Source: Collinsella sp. (GTDB lineage Bacteria > Actinomycetota > Coriobacteriia > Coriobacteriales > Coriobacteriaceae). From it: a stretch of DNA of 5,644 bases. Below the pieces are notes generated by a model that saw only the letters and a list, made by a program, of their open reading frames with translations, had not been told where the DNA came from and ran no database searches. Both the position numbers and the translations under genes were made by a program. Location of the stretch: the NCBI GenBank assembly GCA_019414545.1, contig DXLV01000008.1, positions 1-5,644 of the forward strand. Reading direction: 5' to 3'. Positions 1-5,288 of the stretch are shown here, piece after piece (position 1 is the first letter of the stretch; each line of letters begins with the position of its first letter).

Positions 1-8
1 CCCTACAT

Positions 9-38
9 AAAAGAAAAGGACCCCTTTGCAGAGGTCCT
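9..38 (-). terminator. Rho-independent terminator of the tRNA-Phe unit
   Basis: On the minus strand, 13 nt after the tRNA discriminator base, AGGACC (38-33) pairs with GGTCCT (22-17). The stem continues through one mismatch into two more pairs around a four-base loop. It is followed directly by a T-rich tail reading TTTCTTTTA on the minus strand (16-8). Stem plus U-tract and position behind the tRNA fit an intrinsic terminator. The tail is interrupted by one C, so efficiency may be moderate. Confidence 0.8.
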
Positions 39-51
39 AGTCAATTCAAGG

Positions 52-124
<73 letters not shown>

Positions 125-135
125 ATTTGAGGTGT

Positions 136-150
136 GCCTTGTTTCAAGGC
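136..150 (-). other. Hairpin in the tRNA-Phe 5' leader
   Basis: GCCTTG (150-145) and CAAGGC (141-136) form a perfect 6-bp stem around a three-base AAA loop on the minus strand. The predicted transcription start is at about 150-151, so the hairpin would form the extreme 5' end of the primary transcript, 11 nt before the mature tRNA end. It may protect the precursor or shape the RNase P substrate; that is inference. Confidence 0.45.
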
Positions 151-156
151 TTGATT

Positions 157-209
157 AGTATAACCAAGGACGCGTTCCGGTCAACCGAGAATTTTAAAAA
201 AGTTTTTGA
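157..209 (-). promoter_or_regulatory. Strong sigma70-type promoter with UP-like element for tRNA-Phe
   Basis: On the minus strand, TTGACC (184-179, 5/6 to the -35 consensus) is separated by 16 nt from TATACT (162-157, 5/6 to the -10 consensus). This predicts a start near 150-151, about 26 nt before the tRNA. Directly upstream, 209-191 reads TCAAAAACTTTTTTAAAAT. It lies at about -59 to -41 and closely matches the E. coli UP-element consensus for contact with the RNA polymerase alpha subunit. This arrangement is typical of stable-RNA promoters. The match to E. coli rules is only a guide in an actinobacterium. Confidence 0.75.
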
Positions 210-247
210 GCACAGCCTCGGTTCTATAAATCGGCACGTCAGAGACA

Positions 248-535
248 TCAGCCGGCAGCAAGAAGTTTTTCGCTCAGAGCCGCACGGGCAAACTCACTTG
301 GCGTCATCCCCTCGGCAGCCGCCCGTCGACGAATGGCCTCCTTCATTCCCAGAGGAATCTTGACCGACAGCGTTGCCGTCCCCTCACCTGAGAGTGGGGG
401 CCGTCCATGCACGATCCCACCAACGGTGTGTTCGCCATCCGGAAACTCTCCGCGCTCGTACGACTCACACCACGCGTCAATCATTTCATCCGTTACAACC
501 TGACCATTAGCGGCCGTATACGTCTTGCCCATCAT
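248..535 (-). CDS. Ribbon-helix-helix antitoxin (BrnA/CopG-like)
   Basis: A 95-aa protein, probably the antitoxin of a type II toxin-antitoxin pair. The C-terminal half looks like a ribbon-helix-helix DNA-binding domain: strand TATLSVKI (residues 53-60), first helix about 61-75, second helix about 78-92 beginning TPSEFAR. The N-terminal half (about 1-50, with VTDEMIDAWCESYERGEFP) is acidic and is the likely toxin-neutralising segment. A C-terminal RHH domain with an N-terminal toxin-binding part is the BrnA layout, opposite to many CopG/Arc-type antitoxins. The start ATG overlaps the toxin stop codon as ATGA, with AAAGGGG just upstream as ribosome-binding site. A second Met codon follows at once. 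It probably represses its own operon through the palindrome at 824-838. Assignment to BrnA proper rather than a related RHH family is uncertain. Confidence 0.8.
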   Translation of the reverse strand: MMGKTYTAANGQVVTDEMIDAWCESYERGEFPDGEHTVGGIVHGRPPLSGEGTATLSVKIPLGMKEAIRRRAAAEGMTPSEFARAALSEKLLAAG

Positions 536-798
536 CGACCCCTTTGCCGAGCCCGTTCAATCTCCTGCCAAAATTTCTTCTGGACTGGAGACAAGGCATG
601 AATGATAAGCCACCCACGGAGAAGCTCGACCGCGACAAGCTCCACGCTTCGTCCGTCTGGGAGCCATCCAATCGCAAGCCATCTCGGCGGCTCGTCCTTC
701 GACTCGCGACGAATGCACTCAGTAACCGCAAGCCAAGCGCTAAGCACCTGCTTTTCCGTCAGGTGCTTTTTAGCGTTGGGATGGATCTCGACATCCAT
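532..798 (-). CDS. BrnT-like toxin of a type II toxin-antitoxin system
   Basis: An 88-aa protein, likely the toxin partner of the RHH antitoxin that overlaps its 3' end by 4 nt. Visible features that fit the BrnT/RelE-like fold are an N-terminal HPNAKKH segment (residues 6-12), a helix (about 14-32), then two strands, RWLAIGWLPDGR (39-50) and VELVAVEL (52-59), and a third with WLIIHALSP (63-71), followed by a basic C-terminal helix. BrnT-family toxins are ribosome-independent mRNA ribonucleases. Toxin-first gene order also matches brnTA. I chose ATG at 798 because GGAGGAG (812-806) sits 7 nt upstream; the frame is open further upstream but arginine-rich and without a comparable site. The classic N-terminal BrnT signature is degenerate, so a related uncharacterised toxin family is possible. 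Toxic activity is inferred. Confidence 0.7.
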   Translation of the reverse strand: MDVEIHPNAKKHLTEKQVLSAWLAVTECIRRESKDEPPRWLAIGWLPDGRSVELVAVELLRGWLIIHALSPVQKKFWQEIERARQRGR

Positions 799-823
799 AC
801 ATCTTCTCCTCCATCTTACCCAA

Positions 824-838
824 TTTCGTATGACGAAA
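824..838. promoter_or_regulatory. Palindromic operator candidate upstream of the toxin-antitoxin genes
   Basis: TTTCGT and ACGAAA form a perfect 6-bp inverted repeat separated by 3 bp, starting 26 bp upstream of the toxin start codon. RHH antitoxins bind short palindromes overlapping their own promoter, so this is the best operator candidate in the gap. A possible -10, TAAGAT on the minus strand (818-813, 4/6), lies next to it, but I see no convincing -35, so the promoter position is uncertain. Confidence 0.5.
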
Positions 839-856
839 GTCCGCTGTCGCCAATTC

Positions 857-1216
857 TTAAGCCGGCACGCGTTGGAGAGCAGGGGTCGAAACAATGATTG
901 AAGGGCGCTCTAGTGCGGCCCAGGCGCCGGGGCAGGAGCACATACGCCAGGGACGTACGTTTTCGTAGCGCGCGAGGATATTGCCGTCGCGATCGATGAA
1001 GGCGATGTCGATGGGATAGGCCATAAAACACGTATGGACCGAAGAGCAGCGTGGAAATGCCATGACGAGCGGCAGACCGTTGGCGGCAACCGGACACCGT
1101 CCCAGCATGCCGCGCAGGCGCACGGCAAACGACTCCGCCACCGCAAACTCGGCCGGCGTCCAGCCCAGCCTATTGAGTGCCCGCGCGTAGGCGATGTAGG
1201 ACGAGACCGCGGTCAC
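857..1216 (-). CDS. DUF192 family protein
   Basis: A 119-aa protein of the DUF192 family (PF02643), whose biochemical role is not established. The family core runs from about residue 27 to 105: AESFAVRLRGMLG (27-39), the hydrophobic LPLVMAF stretch (49-54 region), the signature HTCFMAYPIDIAFIDRDG (61-78), and a C-terminal part with RPWRMCSCPGAWAALE. Five cysteines are present, including a CSC at 93-95. No signal peptide or membrane segment is evident, so it is probably cytoplasmic. I chose the GTG start because it overlaps the preceding TadE-like stop as GTGA and has a GGGGGTGG stretch just upstream. An in-frame ATG at 1237 is the alternative (126 aa) but has no clear ribosome-binding site. 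It is the last gene of the pilus operon, and DUF192 genes recur beside tad genes in actinobacteria (from memory). No terminator is visible after it. Confidence 0.82.
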   Translation of the reverse strand: MTAVSSYIAYARALNRLGWTPAEFAVAESFAVRLRGMLGRCPVAANGLPLVMAFPRCSSVHTCFMAYPIDIAFIDRDGNILARYENVRPWRMCSCPGAWAALERPSIIVSTPALQRVPA

Positions 1217-1689
1217 ATGACCACCCCCGGACGCCATGGATCGACCGTCACCGCGCGCTCGTGTGACAACTTTGCCGGTGCCCCCAGCGAAACGCCGGCG
1301 ATGCTGAGCGAGCTCGGCCACGGCTCATAGCGCATGGTGCAGGTATAGGTCCTAAACGTACCGGATAGGGAGAGCAGACCACCATCCGATGCCTCCGCGC
1401 CTTGCTCGCTCGACACTTCGATCTGCAAGTCATAGCCTTCCATGGCATTCAGAATTTGAGTCTGGACCGTCGCTGAGGCATCGACAGAGCTTTCGTCGCC
1501 CTCCCCCTCCGACGCCACGGCGTGCGCCAACACGATGTCGGGCACCACGCGGTCGAAGCGCGCGACAGCACTGGCAAAGATCATGACGTTGTACACGATG
1601 AGTGCCAGCACCAGCAAAACGGGCGTAACCACTGCCATCTCCACCGTCGCTTGGGCGCGCTCCTCGCGCAGACGCATGCGGATACTCAT
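1213..1689 (-). CDS. TadE-like pilus assembly protein (minor pseudopilin)
   Basis: A 158-aa TadE-family pseudopilin. The short basic N-terminus (MSIRMRLREER) is followed by A12-QATVE17 and a hydrophobic helix of about 20 residues (18-38). This is the type IV prepilin layout, with Glu at +5 if cleavage follows Ala12. The rest (about 40-158) would be extracytoplasmic and ends in VTVDPWRPGVVM; it has a single cysteine in TYTCTMRYEP. TadE-type pseudopilins are processed by the TadV prepilin peptidase and are needed for Flp pilus assembly. The start ATG overlaps the stop of the large upstream gene as TAATG, with GGTGGG 5 nt upstream, which indicates translational coupling. Its own stop overlaps the DUF192 start. 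Met5 is a possible alternative start. Which TadE paralogue it corresponds to cannot be told. Confidence 0.85.
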   Translation of the reverse strand: MSIRMRLREERAQATVEMAVVTPVLLVLALIVYNVMIFASAVARFDRVVPDIVLAHAVASEGEGDESSVDASATVQTQILNAMEGYDLQIEVSSEQGAEASDGGLLSLSGTFRTYTCTMRYEPWPSSLSIAGVSLGAPAKLSHERAVTVDPWRPGVVM

Positions 1690-3854
1690 TACGACCCACC
1701 GCCCAGAGCGCCAACCAGCGTGGCGACATCGACGGTGAGCGGGATGGAGCCGCCGCCGGGCAGAGGAATCTCCGCAAGCGTGAACACCGTACCGCTGATG
1801 GTGCGTTCGACTTGATATTCCAACGCCTCGCAAAGCGCCTTGGGATCGGTCACGCCCAACGGAATACTTCGCAGCTTGTCTTGCGCTTGAGAGAGACCGG
1901 CAATGTCAGACCCCGGACTCTTAATGACGTTGGCGGAATCGGTCAGCACCGGCTTTCGCAGGCGCAAGTCGCACGGTTCCAAACCCAGCGCCACCACGGA
2001 CGCCGAAACGGTATCGCCGAGCCACGATGCAATGGAGCCCAACGCACCGTTGCCCCCTCCTAGGCCCTTAATCATCTCGTCCACAAGTTCGTCGGCCGAA
2101 CCTTGGATGTCTCCGTATCCCACAAGCAGCCGTCCCCAGACATCCATGACGCCATCGAGTACGCCGGCAACGCCACCCGAGCGTTCCTTCAATGTCGAGA
2201 AAAATCGCGAAAGCACGTTGTTTTGCGCCGTCGCCTCATCGGGCGCCAGCACCGCGGCAGAGATGGCACCGCGATCGCCAAGCCTGACTGCCGTGTTAAA
2301 CGAAGAGTTGAGCTCATCGGGGCTCGAGATGGCACCCGAAACCGCAAAGGCAACCACGCCGTTGCGACCGGGCGGAGCGATACGCGGACGCTCGCCCGAA
2401 AGCGCTTTAATGGCCTGGTCAAACGCATTGCTCGCACGGTCGGCCTCATCCTCGGTCTGACGCATGAGCTCAAGCTCTTTGTTCCGACATTTGACGTATT
2501 CCTCCAAGGCCTTTTTGAACTCGTCGAAGTGATATTCGAAGCCGTTTTCGATAGAGGTTGAAGGCGCCGCAACAGCACCAAGCGACAAAACGCCAAAATG
2601 GCATTTGCTGCATTTATCCTGTCCATCGTAATCGGCAACCGAAGCAAATCCGCTCGGCGTCCCTTTCTTATAGTTAGGGCAGGTCGTCCCGTAATGCAGA
2701 TACGCCTTGTCATCGTTCACGCTAGTCGGCCACACCGCATCGGTATAGAGTTCCGTCGCCCGAACCTCATCAGAGTTGCGCGGCAGCAGCGGAATATAGG
2801 AGGAAACCCTGTCTCCGTTCTCGGTTATATGCGCCCGATCGACCTCCGCGCTCGCATAGGTATAAAACGCCTTACGCGCCGCAGACTCTGCCTTCATCTC
2901 GACACTCGAGCCGTGGGGCTTCTCATTTGTCAGACGCCAATGGTAGTAGTCCTTCGCGCGATCAAGGGCAACTTGGGGCTCCCACGTAACGCTCGATGAG
3001 TAATGCGGATTTTGAACACCGGAGAGATCCGTTAGGCTTTTCGCACGCTCCCACATGCAAGAACAGCTGCCGACCGAGCCCTTGTCAGACCCACCACAAT
3101 CCGCCAGCCAAGCACGCTCTTTAGCCTTCGCCGTGTCCTCAGAAGCCTTCCGCAGCTCCTCGGCCGCACCCTCTAAATCATCTGATGTGTCTTTAATGGT
3201 ATCGGTCGAGATCTCTGATCCTTTGAGCGCAGCGAAGTCAGACTCGGATGTCCTGGGCACGGCAAGCGCCGTACCGGTATAGGTCACACTATCGGTATCC
3301 TGCGCCGACACCGCCTGCGTGGCACGCGCGGCGATCAGATACGGCAGGGCCGTCTCGATTTTCTGTAAGCCTTCCGATGCGCTTTTGGCAAACTTGTTGC
3401 GCGTTTTAATGATCTCAATCCCGGTGTCGACCATATTGCCGGCAACCGGCTCGGCACCCGGGATGAGGATGGCGACCAGGCCCGTCCCGATCGTGGCAAA
3501 CCCCGCCAGCCCCAGACTCAAGATGCTCGCATCAACCACCGTGGCAGCCGTGTGATAGGACGACACTACGTTAGCACCCGCCAGCGCGCCGCTATCAGCC
3601 GCCACCTGGGTATCCCCGGCACGCGACATGCTCCATATCGCCGCCGTCGACGAAAACAGCAGCGTGAGCACCACCAAGATGACCACCGCAGAGGAGAGCG
3701 TGGTGTAGGCACCGTCTTCGATAAACAGGTCGATACCGGCTCGACCCATAAAGCCGCCTCGTTTGCGGAGAGCGCCTGGTCGACGGCGGGCCGCAAACCC
3801 TTGCGTCACCCGCAACAGGCAGCGCCTAATCCCATGCAGCAATCCACGAATCAT
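1689..3854 (-). CDS. Large TadG-like membrane-anchored pilus-locus protein
   Basis: A protein of about 721 aa and the largest gene here. A basic N-terminal region precedes a membrane segment at about residues 50-75, followed by GDTQVAADSGALAGANVV (80-97). This AADxxALAGA element after the helix is typical of TadG/TadE-like N-termini. A second hydrophobic stretch is at about 110-131. The remainder is probably extracytoplasmic: charged helical, coiled-coil-like segments (about 218-252 and 443-487) and two cysteine clusters, C253/C264/C266 and C392/C415/C418 with H419. There is no visible von Willebrand MIDAS (DxSxS), so it is not a standard TadG. ATG at 3854 has GGAGGG 5 nt upstream and overlaps the preceding TadE-like gene by 29 nt. 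ATG at 3749 with GAGG upstream (686 aa) is the alternative and would give a more usual short N-terminus. Its function is inferred only from context: a pilus tip, anchor or adhesin-like component. Confidence 0.75.
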   Translation of the reverse strand: MIRGLLHGIRRCLLRVTQGFAARRRPGALRKRGGFMGRAGIDLFIEDGAYTTLSSAVVILVVLTLLFSSTAAIWSMSRAGDTQVAADSGALAGANVVSSYHTAATVVDASILSLGLAGFATIGTGLVAILIPGAEPVAGNMVDTGIEIIKTRNKFAKSASEGLQKIETALPYLIAARATQAVSAQDTDSVTYTGTALAVPRTSESDFAALKGSEISTDTIKDTSDDLEGAAEELRKASEDTAKAKERAWLADCGGSDKGSVGSCSCMWERAKSLTDLSGVQNPHYSSSVTWEPQVALDRAKDYYHWRLTNEKPHGSSVEMKAESAARKAFYTYASAEVDRAHITENGDRVSSYIPLLPRNSDEVRATELYTDAVWPTSVNDDKAYLHYGTTCPNYKKGTPSGFASVADYDGQDKCSKCHFGVLSLGAVAAPSTSIENGFEYHFDEFKKALEEYVKCRNKELELMRQTEDEADRASNAFDQAIKALSGERPRIAPPGRNGVVAFAVSGAISSPDELNSSFNTAVRLGDRGAISAAVLAPDEATAQNNVLSRFFSTLKERSGGVAGVLDGVMDVWGRLLVGYGDIQGSADELVDEMIKGLGGGNGALGSIASWLGDTVSASVVALGLEPCDLRLRKPVLTDSANVIKSPGSDIAGLSQAQDKLRSIPLGVTDPKALCEALEYQVERTISGTVFTLAEIPLPGGGSIPLTVDVATLVGALGGGS

Positions 3855-4362
3855 AATCTCCCTCCAGCCATTCGGGACGCGATTGATACGAGACATCGAC
3901 TTTGAGCTCAACGTAGCCGCCCTCGGCGGTACCACCCATAGCCTGCGCAAACGCACCGATCACAGGCAACGGCTTGACCTCGCCGGAAACGGACACGGAC
4001 GAGACGCCACCCGCACCGGCCCGGCCAAGCTCGATATCCCACGACAACGGCCCGCCGGCATGAAAGATCGAAACGTTGGGCACTGCGGCAAGTCGGCGGC
4101 GGGTGAACTCCTTAAGATCGTCGTCCTCCGCCGTCGTCGTGGTCATGAGCCGCGCGGTCTCGGCGGCGGCAGACTCCATGACCGCGCGCGTATAGAGCAG
4201 GCACACCGGTTGCAGCGCGAGAAGGATGAGTGCCAGAAACGTCGGCAGCAAAAAAGCGGCCTCGACCGTAGACTGCGCCCGGTCCTCGCGCGCGGCATCA
4301 ATACAACGCGATGTCCTTAGCGGCCGCAGCGGCGTCGATAACCGACGTCGAGGCAACGCCAT
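3826..4362 (-). CDS. TadE-like pseudopilin with uncertain start codon
   Basis: A TadE-like protein of up to 178 aa. The core is REDRAQSTVEAAFLLP: with Met at 4362, Ala29-Gln30 is the likely processing site, Glu34 is the +5 glutamate, and a hydrophobic helix runs from about 35 to 57. The C-terminal part is extracytoplasmic and ends SWIAAWD. It probably acts as a minor pseudopilin with the other TadE-like product. The start is a problem. The nearest canonical codon, ATG at 4362, gives an arginine-rich extension, overlaps the preceding 72-aa pilin gene by 65 nt and has no good ribosome-binding site. An ATT codon at 4302 would overlap the upstream stop as ATTGA, give an 8-residue leader to Arg like the sister protein, and has AAGGA 11 nt upstream. 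The 3' end overlaps the large gene by 29 nt. Protein identity is firm; the N-terminus is not. Confidence 0.75.
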   Translation of the reverse strand: MALPRRRLSTPLRPLRTSRCIDAAREDRAQSTVEAAFLLPTFLALILLALQPVCLLYTRAVMESAAAETARLMTTTTAEDDDLKEFTRRRLAAVPNVSIFHAGGPLSWDIELGRAGAGGVSSVSVSGEVKPLPVIGAFAQAMGGTAEGGYVELKVDVSYQSRPEWLEGDYDSWIAAWD

Positions 4363-4516
4363 GGGATGCCGCCCGCTCAACCAGCGCCGCCAAGCGCCCA
4401 TCGGTGCCGGCACGCCAAAGTCCCGCGATCGCCAGCACGATCGATAACAGCGCCACCGTGACGATGGCGTATTCGACCGTCGCCTGGGCAGATTCCTCAC
4501 ACAGGACATCATGCAT
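4298..4516 (-). CDS. Flp-like small pilin (second pilin of the locus)
   Basis: A 72-aa pilin-like protein. A 10-residue leader with CEESA precedes Q11-ATVE15-Y16 and a hydrophobic helix (about 17-34), then a short alanine-rich tail ending KDIALY. Glu at +5 and Tyr at +6 after a cut at Ala10 match the Flp/type IVb prepilin consensus, and the mature form would be 62 aa. The start ATG lies 1 nt after the stop of the 187-aa gene, with AAGGAG about 10 nt upstream. It is longer at the C-terminus than the main Flp and differs in sequence, so it is more likely a minor or alternative pilin than a recent duplicate. It could also be classed as a short TadE-like pseudopilin. Confidence 0.75.
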   Translation of the reverse strand: MHDVLCEESAQATVEYAIVTVALLSIVLAIAGLWRAGTDGRLAALVERAASHGVASTSVIDAAAAAKDIALY

Positions 4517-4517
4517 T

Positions 4518-5081
4518 TCACGATCTCTCCTTTGAGTCCGTTGCCTGCGGGCTCAGGCGCACGGCGCGCAGACGACACGAAGCATCGCCAGCATCCGCGG
4601 CAATTGTCACCATATCGACCCAGCCGCGTTCGTCGCGCACGATGGCGCCCCACACGTTTCCCTTGATGTCGAGATAGCCGCTCAGAGCAAGTTGCGCCGT
4701 GGGTACCTCGCGATAGGCACGCAGCATATCCGCCGCCGCTTCGGTCATCGGTCGGTCCTCGGACCATGCAAGCCGGACCGCAATCGCGTTGCCCTCAGGC
4801 GAATCCGTCGCAGTGCCAGACCGCTTGTCGAGCGTCCGCAGAAAGGTTTGCGCCGTGACAGCGACATCCGAATCGTCCGCATCTCGCATCTCATCTTTTT
4901 GAGACGCCACCGCCGAATCTGAGCCCAAATCGGAGGCGGTCCCAGGACGCTGCTGCCGCGCGGCGTTAAGCCCCCAAAGCACCGCCGCTATCGCCACGGT
5001 CAGGCAAGCAAACACCAGCAGCACCCCGATGGGGCGCTCGCCCTCTACAGGCTGTTGATGCCCTCGCTGATAGCGTTCCAT
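4518..5081 (-). CDS. Unrecognised single-pass membrane protein of the tad operon
   Basis: A 187-aa protein that I do not recognise. It has a short polar N-terminus, one membrane helix (about residues 17-41), a Ser/Asp/Thr-rich linker (about 42-75) and a predicted extracytoplasmic domain (about 76-180) with alternating helix-like and strand-like parts, including a strand pair around GYLDIKGNVWGAIVRDERGWVDMVTI. It has one cysteine in the helix (C26) and one near the end (SCRLRAV). It lacks the prepilin AQxTxE motif, so it is not a pilin substrate. It lies between the two Flp-like pilins and in the same operon, which suggests a role in pilus assembly, for example like the TadZ/RcpB-type accessory proteins in position but without sequence support. 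The ATG overlaps the flp gene by 37 nt and its ribosome-binding site is weak (AAGG, 10 nt upstream), so the start is less certain. Its stop is 1 nt before the next gene. Confidence 0.65.
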   Translation of the reverse strand: MERYQRGHQQPVEGERPIGVLLVFACLTVAIAAVLWGLNAARQQRPGTASDLGSDSAVASQKDEMRDADDSDVAVTAQTFLRTLDKRSGTATDSPEGNAIAVRLAWSEDRPMTEAAADMLRAYREVPTAQLALSGYLDIKGNVWGAIVRDERGWVDMVTIAADAGDASCRLRAVRLSPQATDSKERS

Positions 5082-5278
5082 AGATCTTGGACCTTGCCCT
5101 TAAATGCGACGATGGCGATAATCGCGATCACCACGAGCACGCCGACCAAGATGGCATACTCGGTGGTACCCTGTGCACTCTCCTCCTGCAATAGTTCCTT
5201 GGCGCGCTGACGAACATGTGCCGCCCGGCAAAACGCCCAGCCCTGGACCTTGCCAGCAGCGTCAGTCATCGTGTTCAT
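5045..5278 (-). CDS. flp: Flp family type IVb major pilin
   Basis: A 77-aa Flp prepilin. A 35-residue basic leader (ending KELLQEESA) is followed by Q36-GTTE40-Y41 and a hydrophobic helix (about 42-60), then a short amphipathic tail ending SEGINSL. Cleavage after Ala35 puts Glu at +5 and Tyr at +6, the Flp signature, and yields a mature pilin of 42 aa, within the usual small size of Flp pilins. The TadV-type prepilin peptidase that would cut it is not in the window. ATG at 5278 has GGGAGG 5 nt upstream, the best ribosome-binding site of the operon, as expected for an abundant structural subunit. It starts 10 nt after the tadC stop and overlaps the following gene by 37 nt. Confidence 0.9.
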   Translation of the reverse strand: MNTMTDAAGKVQGWAFCRAAHVRQRAKELLQEESAQGTTEYAILVGVLVVIAIIAIVAFKGKVQDLWNAISEGINSL

Positions 5279-5288
5279 GTATTCCTCC

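Noticed and set aside
183..223. Inverted repeat AACCGAG/CTCGGTT with a 27-nt A/T-rich loop, as a terminator for the toxin-antitoxin operon
   Set aside because: The T-run lies inside the loop, not after the stem, and the repeat overlaps the -35 box. The A/T tract is better explained as an UP element. No convincing terminator for the TA genes was found.
544..897. Plus-strand open frames opposite the toxin gene
   Set aside because: They are antisense to a gene with a clear ribosome-binding site and TA context, have no ribosome-binding site of their own, and the translations look like composition-driven shadow sequence.
1903..2460. Long plus-strand open frame opposite the large TadG-like gene
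   Set aside because: The product is low-complexity Ser/Pro/Thr/Ala, as expected opposite a GC-rich coding strand. The minus-strand frame continues across it with a membrane anchor, TadG-like motif and proper start.
1689..3854. Large protein as a von Willebrand factor A type TadG
   Set aside because: No DxSxS MIDAS motif is seen after the membrane segment, and the sequence has long helical and cysteine-containing parts instead. I kept only the broader TadG-like label.
4363..4767. N-terminal extension of the TadE-like gene up to an ATG at 4767
   Set aside because: The extension is Arg/Cys-rich, covers all of the 72-aa pilin gene and part of the 187-aa gene in another frame, and has no family resemblance.
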